Shown here: in pieces, positions 19,208 to 27,849 of the stretch
How positions within the stretch are numbered: the stretch's first letter is position 1
How the letters are laid out: the number at the start of each line of letters is the position of its first letter
NCBI GenBank assembly: GCA_963704355.1
Contig: OY969891.1
Coordinates: forward strand, 4,278,001-4,342,000
From: Bog-473 sp963704355
GTDB lineage: Bacteria; Actinomycetota; Acidimicrobiia; Acidimicrobiales; RAAP-2
DNA length: 64,000 nucleotides
Reading direction: 5' to 3'
Made by a program: the position numbers and the translations under genes
Notes under the pieces: model-generated
What the model saw: only the letters and a program-made list of their open reading frames with translations
What the model was told of the DNA's origin: nothing
Database searches by the model: none

Positions 19208-19300
19208 TGTATCGGGGCTACTTCTCTGCAAAAGTCCCCCCAATGCATAGAGGCCCTCTGTGCAGAAGTGCCCCGACTGCACAGAGGTAAGCCCGATACA
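19208..19300. repeat. Compound inverted-repeat element with two hairpins
   Basis: Outer arms TGTATCGGGGCTA (19208-19220) and TAAGCCCGATACA (19288-19300) enclose two hairpins. The second has a perfect 11-bp stem, CCTCTGTGCAG (19255-19265) with CTGCACAGAGG (19277-19287), and an 11-base loop. The first (19221-19253) is an imperfect copy with loop AAAGTCCCCCC. A related hairpin lies at 32491-32522. The rest of the 272-base gap 19123-19394 shows no gene. Confidence 0.7.
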
Positions 19301-19394
19301 GGCAGAGCCTCGGGATCAGCCCACTTCTGTCGGCACGCCATCGGCGCCGCTCACGAAGGGTCCAAAGTGGCTCGTCAGCGACTCTTGGAATCGT

Positions 19395-20384
19395 TTAGCC
19401 CGTCGCCGTACCGATCGTCCCGGTCCCGGTCCCGGTCCCGGTCGAGCCTGCACCCGTGCCTCCCGTTGCCGTCGCCCCGGGCGGCTGGAAGGTCAGGGTG
19501 AAGGGGGCCAGGGAGCCGGGCGGCAAGGTGACCGGCGTGCCGTTGACCGTGGCCACGAAGGCACCCGGCGCACCGGCAACGACGTCCACCGGCCCGTCCG
19601 CCGCCACCGTCTGGGACTGTCCCGAGAAGAGGGTGCCGGTGTAGAGCACCTTGCCGGTCGCGCTGTCGGTCGCCGAGACCCAGCACTCTCCATTCTTCGC
19701 CGACAGCGCGAGCGAGTAGCTCGCGTCCGCCACCTGATAGGTCGCGGCGTGCGCGGAGGCGCCGGACGGCGCCGACACGACCGGCGGCGGCGTCGTCGTA
19801 GGGGGAGGCGAATGGTGCGACGGCCTCTTCGGCGTGGTTGAGTGCGTGTGCGTGGCGGTGGTGACGGTGGTCGAGGCCGCACCCCGGTGGCTCGGAGTGT
19901 TCGAGTGGAGCCCGGTCACAATCAGGATGACGATCAGGACGATGACCGCGGCGACCGCCGCCAACGGGCCGCCGAGCCGCCGGGGCCGGCGGTCGATGGA
20001 GTGCATGGCTGGGTCGTCCGTGCCGGTCATGAAGCTCTTGGGGCCCGACTCGGGCTCGGCCGGGGTGTCGTCGAAGGTCATCGGCTCGGCCGGGTTAGGC
20101 ACCGGCGGTGGCGGGACCGGCGGGACGATCGTGCCGCCGGGCTCGGTCAGGCGCACGTTCCTCGAGCTCGAGACCCGGAAGGCGCTGGCCGGGTACGACG
20201 CCTCGCCGTTGCCGCTCTCCGGGGCCAACGACGGATTCGAGCCCAACTCCTCGAGGGTGTGAAGCTGCCGGTGGTAGTGCTCCACAGAGTGGACGTCGTC
20301 CTGGGTTCGCCGGCGCAGGGCTATCCCCGCGACGACGCCGATCACGACGACGGCAGCCAAGATCCCACCGATCAGCACCGCCAC
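19395..20384 (-). CDS. Two-helix membrane protein with DUF4115/RodZ-C-like domain
   Basis: A 329-residue protein. One hydrophobic segment lies at about 3-22 and a second at about 139-159. The linkers are Pro/Thr/Ser-rich, and an extracellular domain follows (about 214-300). That domain (YQVADASYSLALSAKNGECWVSATDSATGKVLYTGTLFSGQSQTVAADGPVDVVAGAPGAFVATVNG) resembles the DUF4115 C-terminal domain of RodZ-like cell-shape proteins. The tail is a Gly-Thr repeat encoded by hexamer repeats near 19418-19445. The start is GTG 20384. It probably acts at the cell envelope. It lies 66 bases downstream of the LLM oxidoreductase gene on the same strand. Confidence 0.75.
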   Translation of the reverse strand: MAVLIGGILAAVVVIGVVAGIALRRRTQDDVHSVEHYHRQLHTLEELGSNPSLAPESGNGEASYPASAFRVSSSRNVRLTEPGGTIVPPVPPPPVPNPAEPMTFDDTPAEPESGPKSFMTGTDDPAMHSIDRRPRRLGGPLAAVAAVIVLIVILIVTGLHSNTPSHRGAASTTVTTATHTHSTTPKRPSHHSPPPTTTPPPVVSAPSGASAHAATYQVADASYSLALSAKNGECWVSATDSATGKVLYTGTLFSGQSQTVAADGPVDVVAGAPGAFVATVNGTPVTLPPGSLAPFTLTFQPPGATATGGTGAGSTGTGTGTGTIGTATG

Positions 20385-20450
20385 ATATTCAACAGGATCC
20401 GGCGGGTGCTCTGGACCGCGGCCGCTGTTGTGCGCCGCCCAGGGACCGGT

Positions 20451-21701
20451 TCAGCTGGCGGGGAACGCCGGCACCTCGAACGGTTCGGGGAGCACACGTG
20501 GCGGTGGCCGCCGGGCCAGCGCGGCCGCCGTGGCTCCGGACAGGCGCTCCTCCTTGGCGGCGTCGCCCGCGTCGGCCCGCTCTGCGAACTCGGGCAGCAC
20601 CTCCCGCGCGAAGAGCTCCATCGACTCGCAGATGTGCTCGTGCCGGTTGCGCCCGGCCTGGCTCACGAAGATCAGCTGGTCCACCCCCACCTCCTCGTAA
20701 CGGCGGATCAGCTCGCGCACCTGGTCCGGCGTGCCGATGGCGCCGCGGAGCGCACCCAGCCCCTCCTCGAGGAGTTTGGCCCCGAGCACCTGCCCCCGCC
20801 GGGCCGCCACGCGGCGGTCGAATCCGAAGGCGGAGCGGTTCCGCTCGAACTCCTCCCACACGTTGGTCTCCCCAAGCCGATGATGCCCGAAAGCGTAGTA
20901 GTGCGCCAGCGAGTACCCGAAGAAATGCCCGCCGTCCAGCCCGCGTTCTATCGCGGTCTCCTCGTCCTCATGGCACATGAACGGGAGCACGCAGGCCACG
21001 TTCGCATTGACGGCGAAGCCGCCGGGCACACAGTCCTCCGACGAGATCGTGGCGTAGTAGTCGTCAACCCACATCCGGGCCTCGTCGGCCTCAATGAAGG
21101 CGAAGGACAGCGCGCCGATGCCCTTCGTGGCGGCGAGGTGGATGGTGTCTCGACGAGAGCATGCGACCCACAGCGGCGGGTGCGGCTTCTGCAGCGGCTT
21201 GGGCACCACGTTGCGCGGCGGCATGGTGAGACCAGGCCCGTCGTGGCCGGCAAAGGGCTCCTCCACCATCAAGCGGGTCACCACGTCGAGCGCTTCGGTC
21301 CACTCGGCGCGCTTGCGCGCCCGCTCGACTCCGAAGCCCCCGAGCTCCATCTCCGAGCTCGATTCCCCGGTGCCGAAATCCACCCGGCCGTCGGAGATCA
21401 GGTCGAGGGTCGCGATGCGCTCGGCGACCCGCGCCGGGTGGTTGAACCCGAAGGGCAGCTGCACGATCCCGTGCCCGATGCGGATGCGAGACGTGCGCTG
21501 GCTCGCCGCGGCCAGGAACACCTCGGGCGCCGAGGAGTGCGAGTACTCCTCGAGGAAGTGGTGCTCGACCTCCCACAGGTAGTCGAACCCCAGCCGGTCG
21601 GCCAGCTCGATCTGCTCGAGGGCGTCCTTCAGGAGCCGGTGTTCGGCGCCGGGCTCCCACGGCCGTGGCAGCTGGTGCTCGTAGAAGATGCCGAACCGCA
21701 T
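20451..21701 (-). CDS. LLM-class flavin-dependent oxidoreductase
   Basis: A 416-residue luciferase-like monooxygenase fold (FMN- or F420-dependent TIM barrel). It starts MRFGIFYEHQLPRPWEPGAE, then LGFDYLWEVEHHFLEEYSHSSAPEVFLAAASQRTSRIRIGHGIVQLPFGFNHPARVAERIATLDLISDGRVDFGTGESSSEMELGGFGV, all typical of the alkanal monooxygenase-like group. A downstream stretch YEEVGVDQLIFVSQAGRNRHEHICESMELFAREVLPEF closes the barrel. It lies in a minus-strand run after the RmlC-like and flavin reductase genes; the reductase could supply FMNH2. The substrate cannot be deduced. Confidence 0.92.
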   Translation of the reverse strand: MRFGIFYEHQLPRPWEPGAEHRLLKDALEQIELADRLGFDYLWEVEHHFLEEYSHSSAPEVFLAAASQRTSRIRIGHGIVQLPFGFNHPARVAERIATLDLISDGRVDFGTGESSSEMELGGFGVERARKRAEWTEALDVVTRLMVEEPFAGHDGPGLTMPPRNVVPKPLQKPHPPLWVACSRRDTIHLAATKGIGALSFAFIEADEARMWVDDYYATISSEDCVPGGFAVNANVACVLPFMCHEDEETAIERGLDGGHFFGYSLAHYYAFGHHRLGETNVWEEFERNRSAFGFDRRVAARRGQVLGAKLLEEGLGALRGAIGTPDQVRELIRRYEEVGVDQLIFVSQAGRNRHEHICESMELFAREVLPEFAERADAGDAAKEERLSGATAAALARRPPPRVLPEPFEVPAFPAS

Positions 21702-21721
21702 GGCCCCCCAGACCGCGGCGC

Positions 21722-22267
21722 CTACGTGGCCGGGCGCGGCCGGATGTCGTCGGGGATGTCGGCGCGCCGGGGGTTGTTCTTGTCCCGCTCTGAGAGGATG
21801 GGGTGGCTCACGCCCCAGTCGGCCCCGACGTCGGGGTCGTCCCAGGACAGGCCGAGCTCGTCCGCCGGGTCGTAGTAGTTGTCGACGAGATACGTGAGCA
21901 GGATGTCGGTGTGGGCGGCGAACCCGTGGGCGACGCCCGGCGGGATGTAGACGCCCTGGTCGACGTCGCCGTCGAGGTCGATCACCTGGGTCTTGCCGTC
22001 GGTGGGCGACCCGACGCGCAGGTCGTGCAGCACCACCCGGATCTTGCCGCGCAACAGGTACCAGTAATCGGCCTGGAACCGGTGGTAGTGCAAACCGACC
22101 AGGGCGCCCGCCTGCTTCTCGGAGCGGTTGCCCTGCACCATCTCGCGACCGCCGGGAAACCAGCTGCGGCGGTACGACTCGACGAAGCGCCCGCGCTGGT
22201 CACCGTGCACGTCGGGTCGCACGACGACGACGTCGTCGATCACGGAAGAGGGGACGATCTCTGGCAT
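21722..22267 (-). CDS. dTDP-4-dehydrorhamnose 3,5-epimerase-family (RmlC-like) cupin
   Basis: A 181-residue RmlC-like cupin. Landmarks are HGDQRGRFVESYRRSWFPGG, QGNRSEKQAGALVGLHYHRFQADYWYLLRGKIRVVLHDLRVGSPT (active-site His in LHYH), VYIPPGVAHGFAAHTDILLTYLVDNYYDPADELGLSWDDPDVG and SERDKNNPRRAD. The overall plan matches nucleotide-sugar 3,5-epimerases, but the RmlABD partners are absent, so the sugar substrate is uncertain. ATG 22267 follows the flavin reductase stop by 27 bases, and the LLM gene follows 20 bases further on, suggesting a shared transcript. Confidence 0.85.
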   Translation of the reverse strand: MPEIVPSSVIDDVVVVRPDVHGDQRGRFVESYRRSWFPGGREMVQGNRSEKQAGALVGLHYHRFQADYWYLLRGKIRVVLHDLRVGSPTDGKTQVIDLDGDVDQGVYIPPGVAHGFAAHTDILLTYLVDNYYDPADELGLSWDDPDVGADWGVSHPILSERDKNNPRRADIPDDIRPRPAT

Positions 22268-22294
22268 CGCCGGGGAACGGTAGCGGGTGGCCCG

Positions 22295-22771
22295 TCAGGG
22301 GGCGAAACGACCGAAGCCCGAGCGGTAGAAGAGCAACGGGCTCCCCTCGCCGACCTCGAGGGCGACGACGTGACCGGTCACGAGCTCGTGGTCGCCGCCG
22401 TCGAAGACGTCCCCGAGCCGGCATTCGACGACGGCGAGCGACCCGAGGAGCACGGGTGAGCCGGTCACGCCGGGCGTCCACCCGATGCCCTCGAACTTCT
22501 GGCCGCCCGAGACGGCGAACGTGCGGCAGAGCGCCTCTTGGTGCTCCTCGAGGATGTTCACGCAGAAGGCGCCTGCCTCACGGATGCGAGGCCAGCTCGT
22601 CGAGCTGCGCGCCGGCGCGAGGATCACCATCGGCGGCTCGAGCGACAGCGCGGCGAACGATTGGCAGGTGAACCCGACGGGCTGGCCCTCTTCGAGCGCG
22701 GTCACGACCGTGATCCCGGTGGCGAAGTGCCCGAGCACCTCGCGGAACCGGGCCTGGTCCAGGCCCGTCAC
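22295..22771 (-). CDS. Flavin reductase-like domain protein
   Basis: A 158-residue flavin reductase (FMN-binding split barrel), the short form that supplies reduced flavin to a partner monooxygenase. Landmarks are FREVLGHFATGITVVTALEEGQPVGFTCQSFAALSLEPPMVILAPARSSTSWPRIREAGAFCVNILEEHQEALCRTFA and the C-terminal GDHELVTGHVVALEVGEGSPLLFYRSGFGRF (the GDH signature). The start is GTG 22771, 6 bases after the MBL gene stop. Its nearby LLM oxidoreductase two genes downstream is a plausible partner. Cofactor choice, FAD or FMN, is not visible. Confidence 0.9.
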   Translation of the reverse strand: MTGLDQARFREVLGHFATGITVVTALEEGQPVGFTCQSFAALSLEPPMVILAPARSSTSWPRIREAGAFCVNILEEHQEALCRTFAVSGGQKFEGIGWTPGVTGSPVLLGSLAVVECRLGDVFDGGDHELVTGHVVALEVGEGSPLLFYRSGFGRFAP

Positions 22772-22777
22772 GACGAC

Positions 22778-23632
22778 TTAGGCCTTGCCGAGGTCGATCG
22801 ACTGGGACTCGTGCGCCGACGAGACGTCCTCGATGGTCTTGGCCTCCGGCAGCCGGCGGGCCTGGGTGAGGATGCGGTCGAGCTCGCGGTCGGTGTGCGA
22901 GGGGTCGTGGTGCGTGAGGAGGAGGCGTTTTGCGCCGGCCTCGGCCGCCACGTGCACGGCGTAGGCGGCGGTGGAATGCCCCCAGTCCGCCTTGGCCGAG
23001 AACTCGTCGTCGGTGTACTGGCCGTCGTGGATCAGCAGGTCCACGTCGTGGCACAGCTCGAGGACGGCCTCGGGAATGGCCCGGCGGTCGAGCGGGGCCT
23101 GGTGGTCGGACATATAGGCGACAGCGCGGCCCTCCGCCTCGATCCGGAAGCCGAGCGTCACTCCGCTGTGCGGGATCGGGCGGGCCATGACCTTGGCCGA
23201 GCCGATGGAGAAGTCCTCGGACCCGACGTCGATCGTGATGAGCTCGCCTCGGAACTGCTCCATGTGGATGGGGAACACGGGCGGCTGGACCGCCGCGTGC
23301 AGCGCGTCCTTGAGGGTGCCCTTGGGCTGCGCCGGGCCGTAGACGGTGAGTCGCGCCCCGGGATCGTGCAGCGGCCCGAAGAAGGGGATGCCCAAGATGT
23401 GGTCGAAGTGCAGGTGGGTCAGGAGCGCCGTCGCGTGCAGAGGCGTCCCGAGCGAGCGCACCTCTTTGTGCAACACATCGCCCAGAGCGCGCAGCCCGGT
23501 GCCCAGGTCGACGATGAGGGGCTCGTCCCCGTCAAGGTCGATCACAAGGCAGGAGGTGTTCCCCCCATACCTCCGATAGCGATCCCCCGAGCACGGGCAC
23601 GACCCCCGCACGCCATAGAACGTGACGTTCAC
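22778..23632 (-). CDS. MBL-fold metallohydrolase
   Basis: A 284-residue metallo-beta-lactamase-fold protein of the ribonuclease Z / phosphodiesterase-like type. It starts MNVTFYGVRGSCPCSGDRYRRYGGNTSCLVI and has the motif LTHLHFDHILGIPFFGP (HxHxDH), then YMSDHQAPLD, LLIHDGQYTDDEF and LLTHHDPSHTD with further metal ligands. The layout is typical of the MBL proteins annotated as cyclic-nucleotide phosphodiesterase-like in actinobacteria; the true substrate is unknown. It heads the minus-strand cluster and is divergent from the epoxide hydrolase-like gene. Confidence 0.9.
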   Translation of the reverse strand: MNVTFYGVRGSCPCSGDRYRRYGGNTSCLVIDLDGDEPLIVDLGTGLRALGDVLHKEVRSLGTPLHATALLTHLHFDHILGIPFFGPLHDPGARLTVYGPAQPKGTLKDALHAAVQPPVFPIHMEQFRGELITIDVGSEDFSIGSAKVMARPIPHSGVTLGFRIEAEGRAVAYMSDHQAPLDRRAIPEAVLELCHDVDLLIHDGQYTDDEFSAKADWGHSTAAYAVHVAAEAGAKRLLLTHHDPSHTDRELDRILTQARRLPEAKTIEDVSSAHESQSIDLGKA

Positions 23633-23676
23633 GGCCCACGACGTTACCTCCCGGCGGGACGATACGTTCTGTCGCC

Positions 23677-24546
23677 ATGGAACAGCGCACGGTCTCCGCC
23701 AACGGCTTGGAATTCGCCTGTCTCACCGAGGGCCCCGAGGACGGGCCGCTGGTCCTGTGCCTACACGGGTTCCCCGACACCGCCCACACGTGGCGATTCT
23801 TGTTGCCGGAGCTGGCCTCGGCGGGCTATCGCGCCGTCGCCCCCTTCCTGCGCGGGTACGGCCCGACCGAGCTGGCGCCCGACGGGCACTACCAGGTCGG
23901 CGCCCTCGTGCGTGACGCCAACGCGTTGCACGACGTGCTGGGGGGCGACGAGCGCGCGGTGATCGTCGGCCACGACTGGGGCGCGCTCGCCACCTACGGC
24001 GCCGTGGCGCACGAACCGGACCGATGGCGCAAGGCGGTCACCGCCGCCGTGCCCCCGACGGCGTCGATCGGGATGTCGCTGTTCTCCTACGCGCAACTCC
24101 AGCGGAGCTGGTACATGTTCTTCTTCCTCTCGTCGCTGGCCGAGTCGGCGCTCCCGCTCGACGACTACGTGTTCATCGACTCGCTCTGGAGCGATTGGTC
24201 GCCCGCTTACGACGCCACGTGGGACGTGGCGCGGGTGAAGGAGTCGATCGGCGACCCCGAGCACATCGTGGCGGCCATCAGCTACTACCGCGCCCTGTAC
24301 GACCCGACGCTGCACGTGCCCGAGCTCGCCGACGAGCAGGCGGCTGCGCTCGCCCCCACCCCGAAGCCGACGCTGTACCTGCACGGGCGCGACGACGGCT
24401 GCATGCTCCTCGACTCCATCGGCCATCCGCTCGACTTCATGGCCCAGGGCTCGGAAGTCGAGATCGTCGACCGGGCGGGCCACTTCCTCCACCTCGAACG
24501 CCCGGACGTGGTGAACCCGCGCATCGTCGACTTCCTGAGGACCTGA
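23677..24546 (+). CDS. Alpha/beta hydrolase, epoxide-hydrolase-like
   Basis: A 289-residue alpha/beta hydrolase. It shows LCLHGFPDTAHTWRFLLPEL (oxyanion-hole HGFP motif), the nucleophile elbow VIVGHDWGALATYGAVA (Asp nucleophile in GHDWGA, the epoxide hydrolase/haloalkane dehalogenase pattern), an acid in LYLHGRDDGCMLL and the base His in VDRAGHFLHLERPDVV. This is consistent with hydrolysis of epoxides or similar. ATG 23677 lies 44 bases from the divergent MBL gene. Substrate unknown. Confidence 0.88.
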   Translation: MEQRTVSANGLEFACLTEGPEDGPLVLCLHGFPDTAHTWRFLLPELASAGYRAVAPFLRGYGPTELAPDGHYQVGALVRDANALHDVLGGDERAVIVGHDWGALATYGAVAHEPDRWRKAVTAAVPPTASIGMSLFSYAQLQRSWYMFFFLSSLAESALPLDDYVFIDSLWSDWSPAYDATWDVARVKESIGDPEHIVAAISYYRALYDPTLHVPELADEQAAALAPTPKPTLYLHGRDDGCMLLDSIGHPLDFMAQGSEVEIVDRAGHFLHLERPDVVNPRIVDFLRT

Positions 24547-24589
24547 CCACCGGGCCGAGCCTCCGGGCAGCCGCCTCGCCGGCCGCCTT

Positions 24590-25459
24590 CTAGTGGAGCC
24601 GGAGGACGGGGTCGGCCCCGCCGGACCACCGCGCGAAGCCCTCGTCGACCAGCGCGTCGGCCACCCGCCCGGCCCGCGCCGGGTCGTCGGGCCAGCCGCA
24701 CGCCTCCCCCACCTCCCGGCGCGCCACCGCGCGGCGGCGCAGTGCGTCGAGCAACCTCCCGCGCCCCTGGCGGTCTGAGCCGGCGAACGTGCTCTGGCGG
24801 CGAGCCACCGGGCTGGCGCGCCACGGGTCGTCCGGGTCGTGACGACTGCGGAGCCATGTGCACTGGAGGCGGAGCGGGCACTCGCCACAGCGTGGGCGCG
24901 CTGCCATGCAGACGGTCGCCCCGAGGTCGAACATCGACTGGTTGAACTCCCACGAGCGGCCCGGCGCCACCAGCCGGTCGCCGAGGCGGAAGGCCTGGGC
25001 CGGGCGCAACGGTTCGCCGGCGACGGCGCGGGCCAACACGCGCACGGCATTGGTGTCCACGGCGGCCACGTCTGCGCCGAACGCGAACGACCGCACGGCG
25101 CGCGCCGTGTAGGGCCCGACGCCGGGGAGGGAGCGCAGCGCGGAGTCGTCACCCGGCACGACGCCCCCGTGGTCGGCCTCGACGGCAACGGCGGCACGGT
25201 GCAAGTTCAGCGCGCGCCGGTTGTACCCGAGGCCCGACCAGCGGCGCACCACCTCGGCCGAGCCCGCACGGGCGCAGGCGCTCGCCGTCGGGAACGTCGC
25301 GACGAAGCGTTCGTAGTGCGGCACGACGCGGTCGACCTGGGTCTGCTGGAGCATCACCTCGGAGACGAGGATGTGCCAGGGATCGCGGGTGCGGCGCCAC
25401 GGCAACTCCCGACGGTGCTCGGCGCCCCAGTCGAGCACCCGGCGGCGGATGCGGCGCAC
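24590..25459 (-). CDS. mutY: A/G-specific adenine glycosylase MutY
   Basis: MutY removes adenine mispaired with 8-oxoguanine. The 289-residue protein shows WRRTRDPWHILVSEVMLQQTQVDRVVPHYERFVATFPTA (catalytic Glu in SEVMLQQTQ), the helix-hairpin-helix LPGVGPYTARAVRSFAFGADVAAVDTNAVRVLAR (catalytic Asp in VDTN) and a complete 4Fe-4S set spaced C-x6-C-x2-C-x5-C (CMAARPRCGECPLRLQC). The C-terminal 8-oxoG recognition domain is short, as in actinobacterial MutY. No ATG is available; GTG 25459 gives a good N-terminus (VRRIRRRVLDWGAEHRRELPW), and CTG 25474 is an alternative. It is preceded by the MaoC gene, 25 bases upstream. Confidence 0.93.
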   Translation of the reverse strand: MRRIRRRVLDWGAEHRRELPWRRTRDPWHILVSEVMLQQTQVDRVVPHYERFVATFPTASACARAGSAEVVRRWSGLGYNRRALNLHRAAVAVEADHGGVVPGDDSALRSLPGVGPYTARAVRSFAFGADVAAVDTNAVRVLARAVAGEPLRPAQAFRLGDRLVAPGRSWEFNQSMFDLGATVCMAARPRCGECPLRLQCTWLRSRHDPDDPWRASPVARRQSTFAGSDRQGRGRLLDALRRRAVARREVGEACGWPDDPARAGRVADALVDEGFARWSGGADPVLRLH

Positions 25460-25484
25460 CCGGTCCGCCGGCAGCCCGGGTGGT

Positions 25485-25997
25485 TCAGTCCCAGACGTCG
25501 TCGCCGTAGGGCCGGAGCCGGGCCGGGGCGAAGTCCTTCTTCCAGACCATGAGCTTGCGCCGGAAGTAGCAGACCTCCTCGCCGCGCTGGTTGAACGCCT
25601 TGGTCTCGACGGTGACGATCCCGCGGTCGTCCTTCGACCTGGACGGCGTGGCGTCGAGCACCTGCGTCTCGGCATAGATGGTGTCGCCGTGGAACGTGGG
25701 CGAGCGGTGGAGGAGCGACTCCACCTCGAGGTTGGCGATGCACGAGCCGCTGACGTCGGGGACGCTCATGCCGAGGGCGAGGGAGTACACGAGGTTCCCC
25801 ACCACGACGTTCTTCCCCTGCACCGTCTCGTGCTCGGCGAACCACGCGTCGGTGTGGAGCGGGTGGTGGTTCATGGTCATCATGCAGAAGAGGTGGTCGT
25901 CGTACTCGGTGATCGTCTTGCCGGGCCAGTGCCGGTAGATGTCGCCGGGGACGAAGTCCTCGAGGTAGCGCCCGAAGGGGCGGTCGTAAACGGTCAC
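25485..25997 (-). CDS. MaoC-family dehydratase, mesaconyl-CoA hydratase-like
   Basis: A 170-residue hot-dog fold hydratase. The run PGKTITEYDDHLFCMMTMNHHPLHTDAWFAEH, GKNVVVGNLVYSLALGMSVPDVSGSCIANLEVESLLHRSPTFHGDTIYAETQVLD and FRRKLMVWKKD is characteristic of the MaoC protein of the ethylmalonyl-CoA pathway cluster in Streptomyces. In that cluster the MaoC protein is assigned to hydration of mesaconyl-C1-CoA. Mcd- and Mcl-like genes follow within 7 kb, supporting this role. The start is GTG 25997, overlapping the upstream gene by four bases. The activity is inferred from similarity and context. Confidence 0.85.
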   Translation of the reverse strand: MTVYDRPFGRYLEDFVPGDIYRHWPGKTITEYDDHLFCMMTMNHHPLHTDAWFAEHETVQGKNVVVGNLVYSLALGMSVPDVSGSCIANLEVESLLHRSPTFHGDTIYAETQVLDATPSRSKDDRGIVTVETKAFNQRGEEVCYFRRKLMVWKKDFAPARLRPYGDDVWD

Positions 25998-26431
25998 CCG
26001 GCCGCCTGCGGCGGGCGCGGGCGGGTGGTGAAGCCGAGCGACGCCCCGGGCAGGGCCTCGCCGTCGATGGTCATCCGCCAGGCGAACCGGGTGCCCGGCG
26101 CCAGTGGGATCGGCCCGAGGTTCACGGCGAGGGCCACGTCGATGGGTGAGCCCTCGGGGATCCCCTGGGGCTGGCTGACCGTGAACTCGCCCCGCACCTC
26201 GACCGGCTGCGTCCCCTCGGCCGTCTCCATGAGCACGGGGCGTCCGTCCGCGTCCTCCAAGAAGAGCTCCCAGTGGTGCGACGCCTCGGCCTCGTGCCAG
26301 TCCACGTCGATTTTGAGCGCGACGGCCGAGGGGACCGGATCCGGGCCCGTCATGCTCCACCCGCCGCCGAGGATGTAGAGCTTGCCGTCAGACACCTGGG
26401 CGGCGTCGCAGAGCATCATCGTCACTTTCAC
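25994..26431 (-). CDS. Conserved hypothetical protein (DUF6941-like)
   Basis: A 145-residue protein with the conserved start VKVTMMLCDAAQVSDGKLYILGGGWSMTGPDPVPSAVALKIDVDW, seen in many actinobacterial and proteobacterial proteins of unknown role (DUF6941-type). The remainder is beta-rich (HWELFLEDADGRPVLMETAEGTQPVEVRGEFTVSQPQGIPEGSPIDVALAVNLGPIPLAPGTRFAWRMTIDGE), like a beta-sandwich. No signal peptide or membrane segment. The longer open frame upstream is antisense to the membrane-protein start; GTG 26431 is the family start. Overlap with the MaoC gene suggests co-translation. Confidence 0.75.
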   Translation of the reverse strand: MKVTMMLCDAAQVSDGKLYILGGGWSMTGPDPVPSAVALKIDVDWHEAEASHHWELFLEDADGRPVLMETAEGTQPVEVRGEFTVSQPQGIPEGSPIDVALAVNLGPIPLAPGTRFAWRMTIDGEALPGASLGFTTRPRPPQAAG

Positions 26432-26521
26432 GGATGAGGAGGTTACCGGCCCCCGGAGATGGCACAATGTTCGGCAGGGGAGACAGCGGCGTCCGGGGCA
26501 CCCGCTGTCGAGGAGGGGTCG

Positions 26522-27775
26522 ATGAGGGGTCTGTCCGCGGATCTGTCTGCCTGGGCCGAGGAACGGTCCGCGCCCGTCGTCGCGACGATCGCCGCGTTCG
26601 TCCTCGTCATGGCGTTTACTCTGCTGGCCCACCCGCTCCTGCACGTCGGGCATGCGGACTTGATCTCGCCCAGCGATCTGTGGAGCCTGGCCAATTCCTC
26701 GTCGGCCCTCCTCCACGGACACTTTTCGCGCATTTACGTGCCCAACGGCGCGCTGACGTCACCCCCGGCGCTCGAGGTGGCGCTGCTGCCCTTCATCGCG
26801 TTCGGCGATCTGGTCGGCCTCTCACCCCACCTCCACACGACGGGCCAGCCCCTCAGCATGTGGTTCGTGCTCGGTCCCGCGGCCATCGCCCTCGCCTGCA
26901 CCGCGCTCTTCGCCCTCGACGCGGTGGCGCGCCGGTGGAACTTCTCCCCCCGGGCCCGTCTGGCGCTGGCGCTCGTCGGTGGGCTGGGGGTGGCCAACGT
27001 GGTCGGGGGATGGGGCCATCCCGAGGACTGCGTCGCCTTCGCGCTCGTGGTCTGGGCGGCGCTCGCCATGGAGCGCGATGGCGTTGCGGCCGCGCCCCGG
27101 GCCGCCCTCCTGCTGGGCGTGGCCATCGCGTTCCAACCGCTGGCGGTCCTTGGCGTGGCACCCGTCCTGGCCCGGCTCGGTTGGCGCGCCGCGGGGCGCC
27201 TGTGGTGGCGCCTCGTCGTGCCGAGCGCCGCCGTCCTCGTCCCCCCGCTGGTCGCGGAGACCCACCGCACGCTCTTCGTGCTCACCCGGCAGCCGTTCCA
27301 GCCCCGCCTCAACTCCTTCACGCCGCTCACCCACCTCGCTCCGGTGCTGGGGCCGGACCTCGACGGCGGCGGGCCCACCCGCTTGGTGGCGACCCTCCTG
27401 GCCGTGGCGCTGGCCATCGTGGTGTGCCGCCGCCGCCACGACCTGGTCACCGTCCTGACGGTGACGGCCGGCGCCTTCTTCATCCGCGTTGCGCTCGAGA
27501 CCGAGCTCAACTGGTACTACCTGTGGCCCGTTCCCGCCCTCTGCCTTCTGCTGGCGCTGCGCAAGACCTGGCCCCGCTTCTGGGTGTGCGCCACCGCGCT
27601 CGTCGTGAGCATGGTGCTGGGCGATCGCCGGGTCCACCACATCGCGTTGTGGTGGCCCGGCATGATGGCGACGGCCGTCGTCATGCTCCTCAGCATCGGG
27701 CCGACACCGCGCCGCTGGATCGAGCTGGCCGGTGGGCAGCGGGCCGTCCCGGTGGCGGCCCGGGGAACCTCCTGA
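26522..27775 (+). CDS. Polytopic membrane protein (GT-C / DUF2029-like)
   Basis: A 417-residue integral membrane protein with about ten hydrophobic helices, for example APVVATIAAFVLVMAFTLLAH near the start and VALAIVVCRRRH further on. It has an Asp-rich/extracytoplasmic early region (SPSDLWSLANSSSALLHGHFSRIYVPNGALTSPPALEVALLPFIAFGD) like the first loop of GT-C-type mannosyltransferases and other lipid-linked sugar transferases. A later motif is ETELNWYYLWPVPAL. The first in-frame start is at 26459, but GAGGAGG placed just before ATG 26522 fixes the start. It diverges from the DUF6941 gene. The transferase role is only a possibility. Confidence 0.75.
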   Translation: MRGLSADLSAWAEERSAPVVATIAAFVLVMAFTLLAHPLLHVGHADLISPSDLWSLANSSSALLHGHFSRIYVPNGALTSPPALEVALLPFIAFGDLVGLSPHLHTTGQPLSMWFVLGPAAIALACTALFALDAVARRWNFSPRARLALALVGGLGVANVVGGWGHPEDCVAFALVVWAALAMERDGVAAAPRAALLLGVAIAFQPLAVLGVAPVLARLGWRAAGRLWWRLVVPSAAVLVPPLVAETHRTLFVLTRQPFQPRLNSFTPLTHLAPVLGPDLDGGGPTRLVATLLAVALAIVVCRRRHDLVTVLTVTAGAFFIRVALETELNWYYLWPVPALCLLLALRKTWPRFWVCATALVVSMVLGDRRVHHIALWWPGMMATAVVMLLSIGPTPRRWIELAGGQRAVPVAARGTS

Positions 27776-27849
27776 CGCCGCGGCGCTGACGAATCGGCCT
27801 GACGCGCCCGCCCGACTCCTAGAGTGCGGGTCCATGGTGGACCCGAGTC

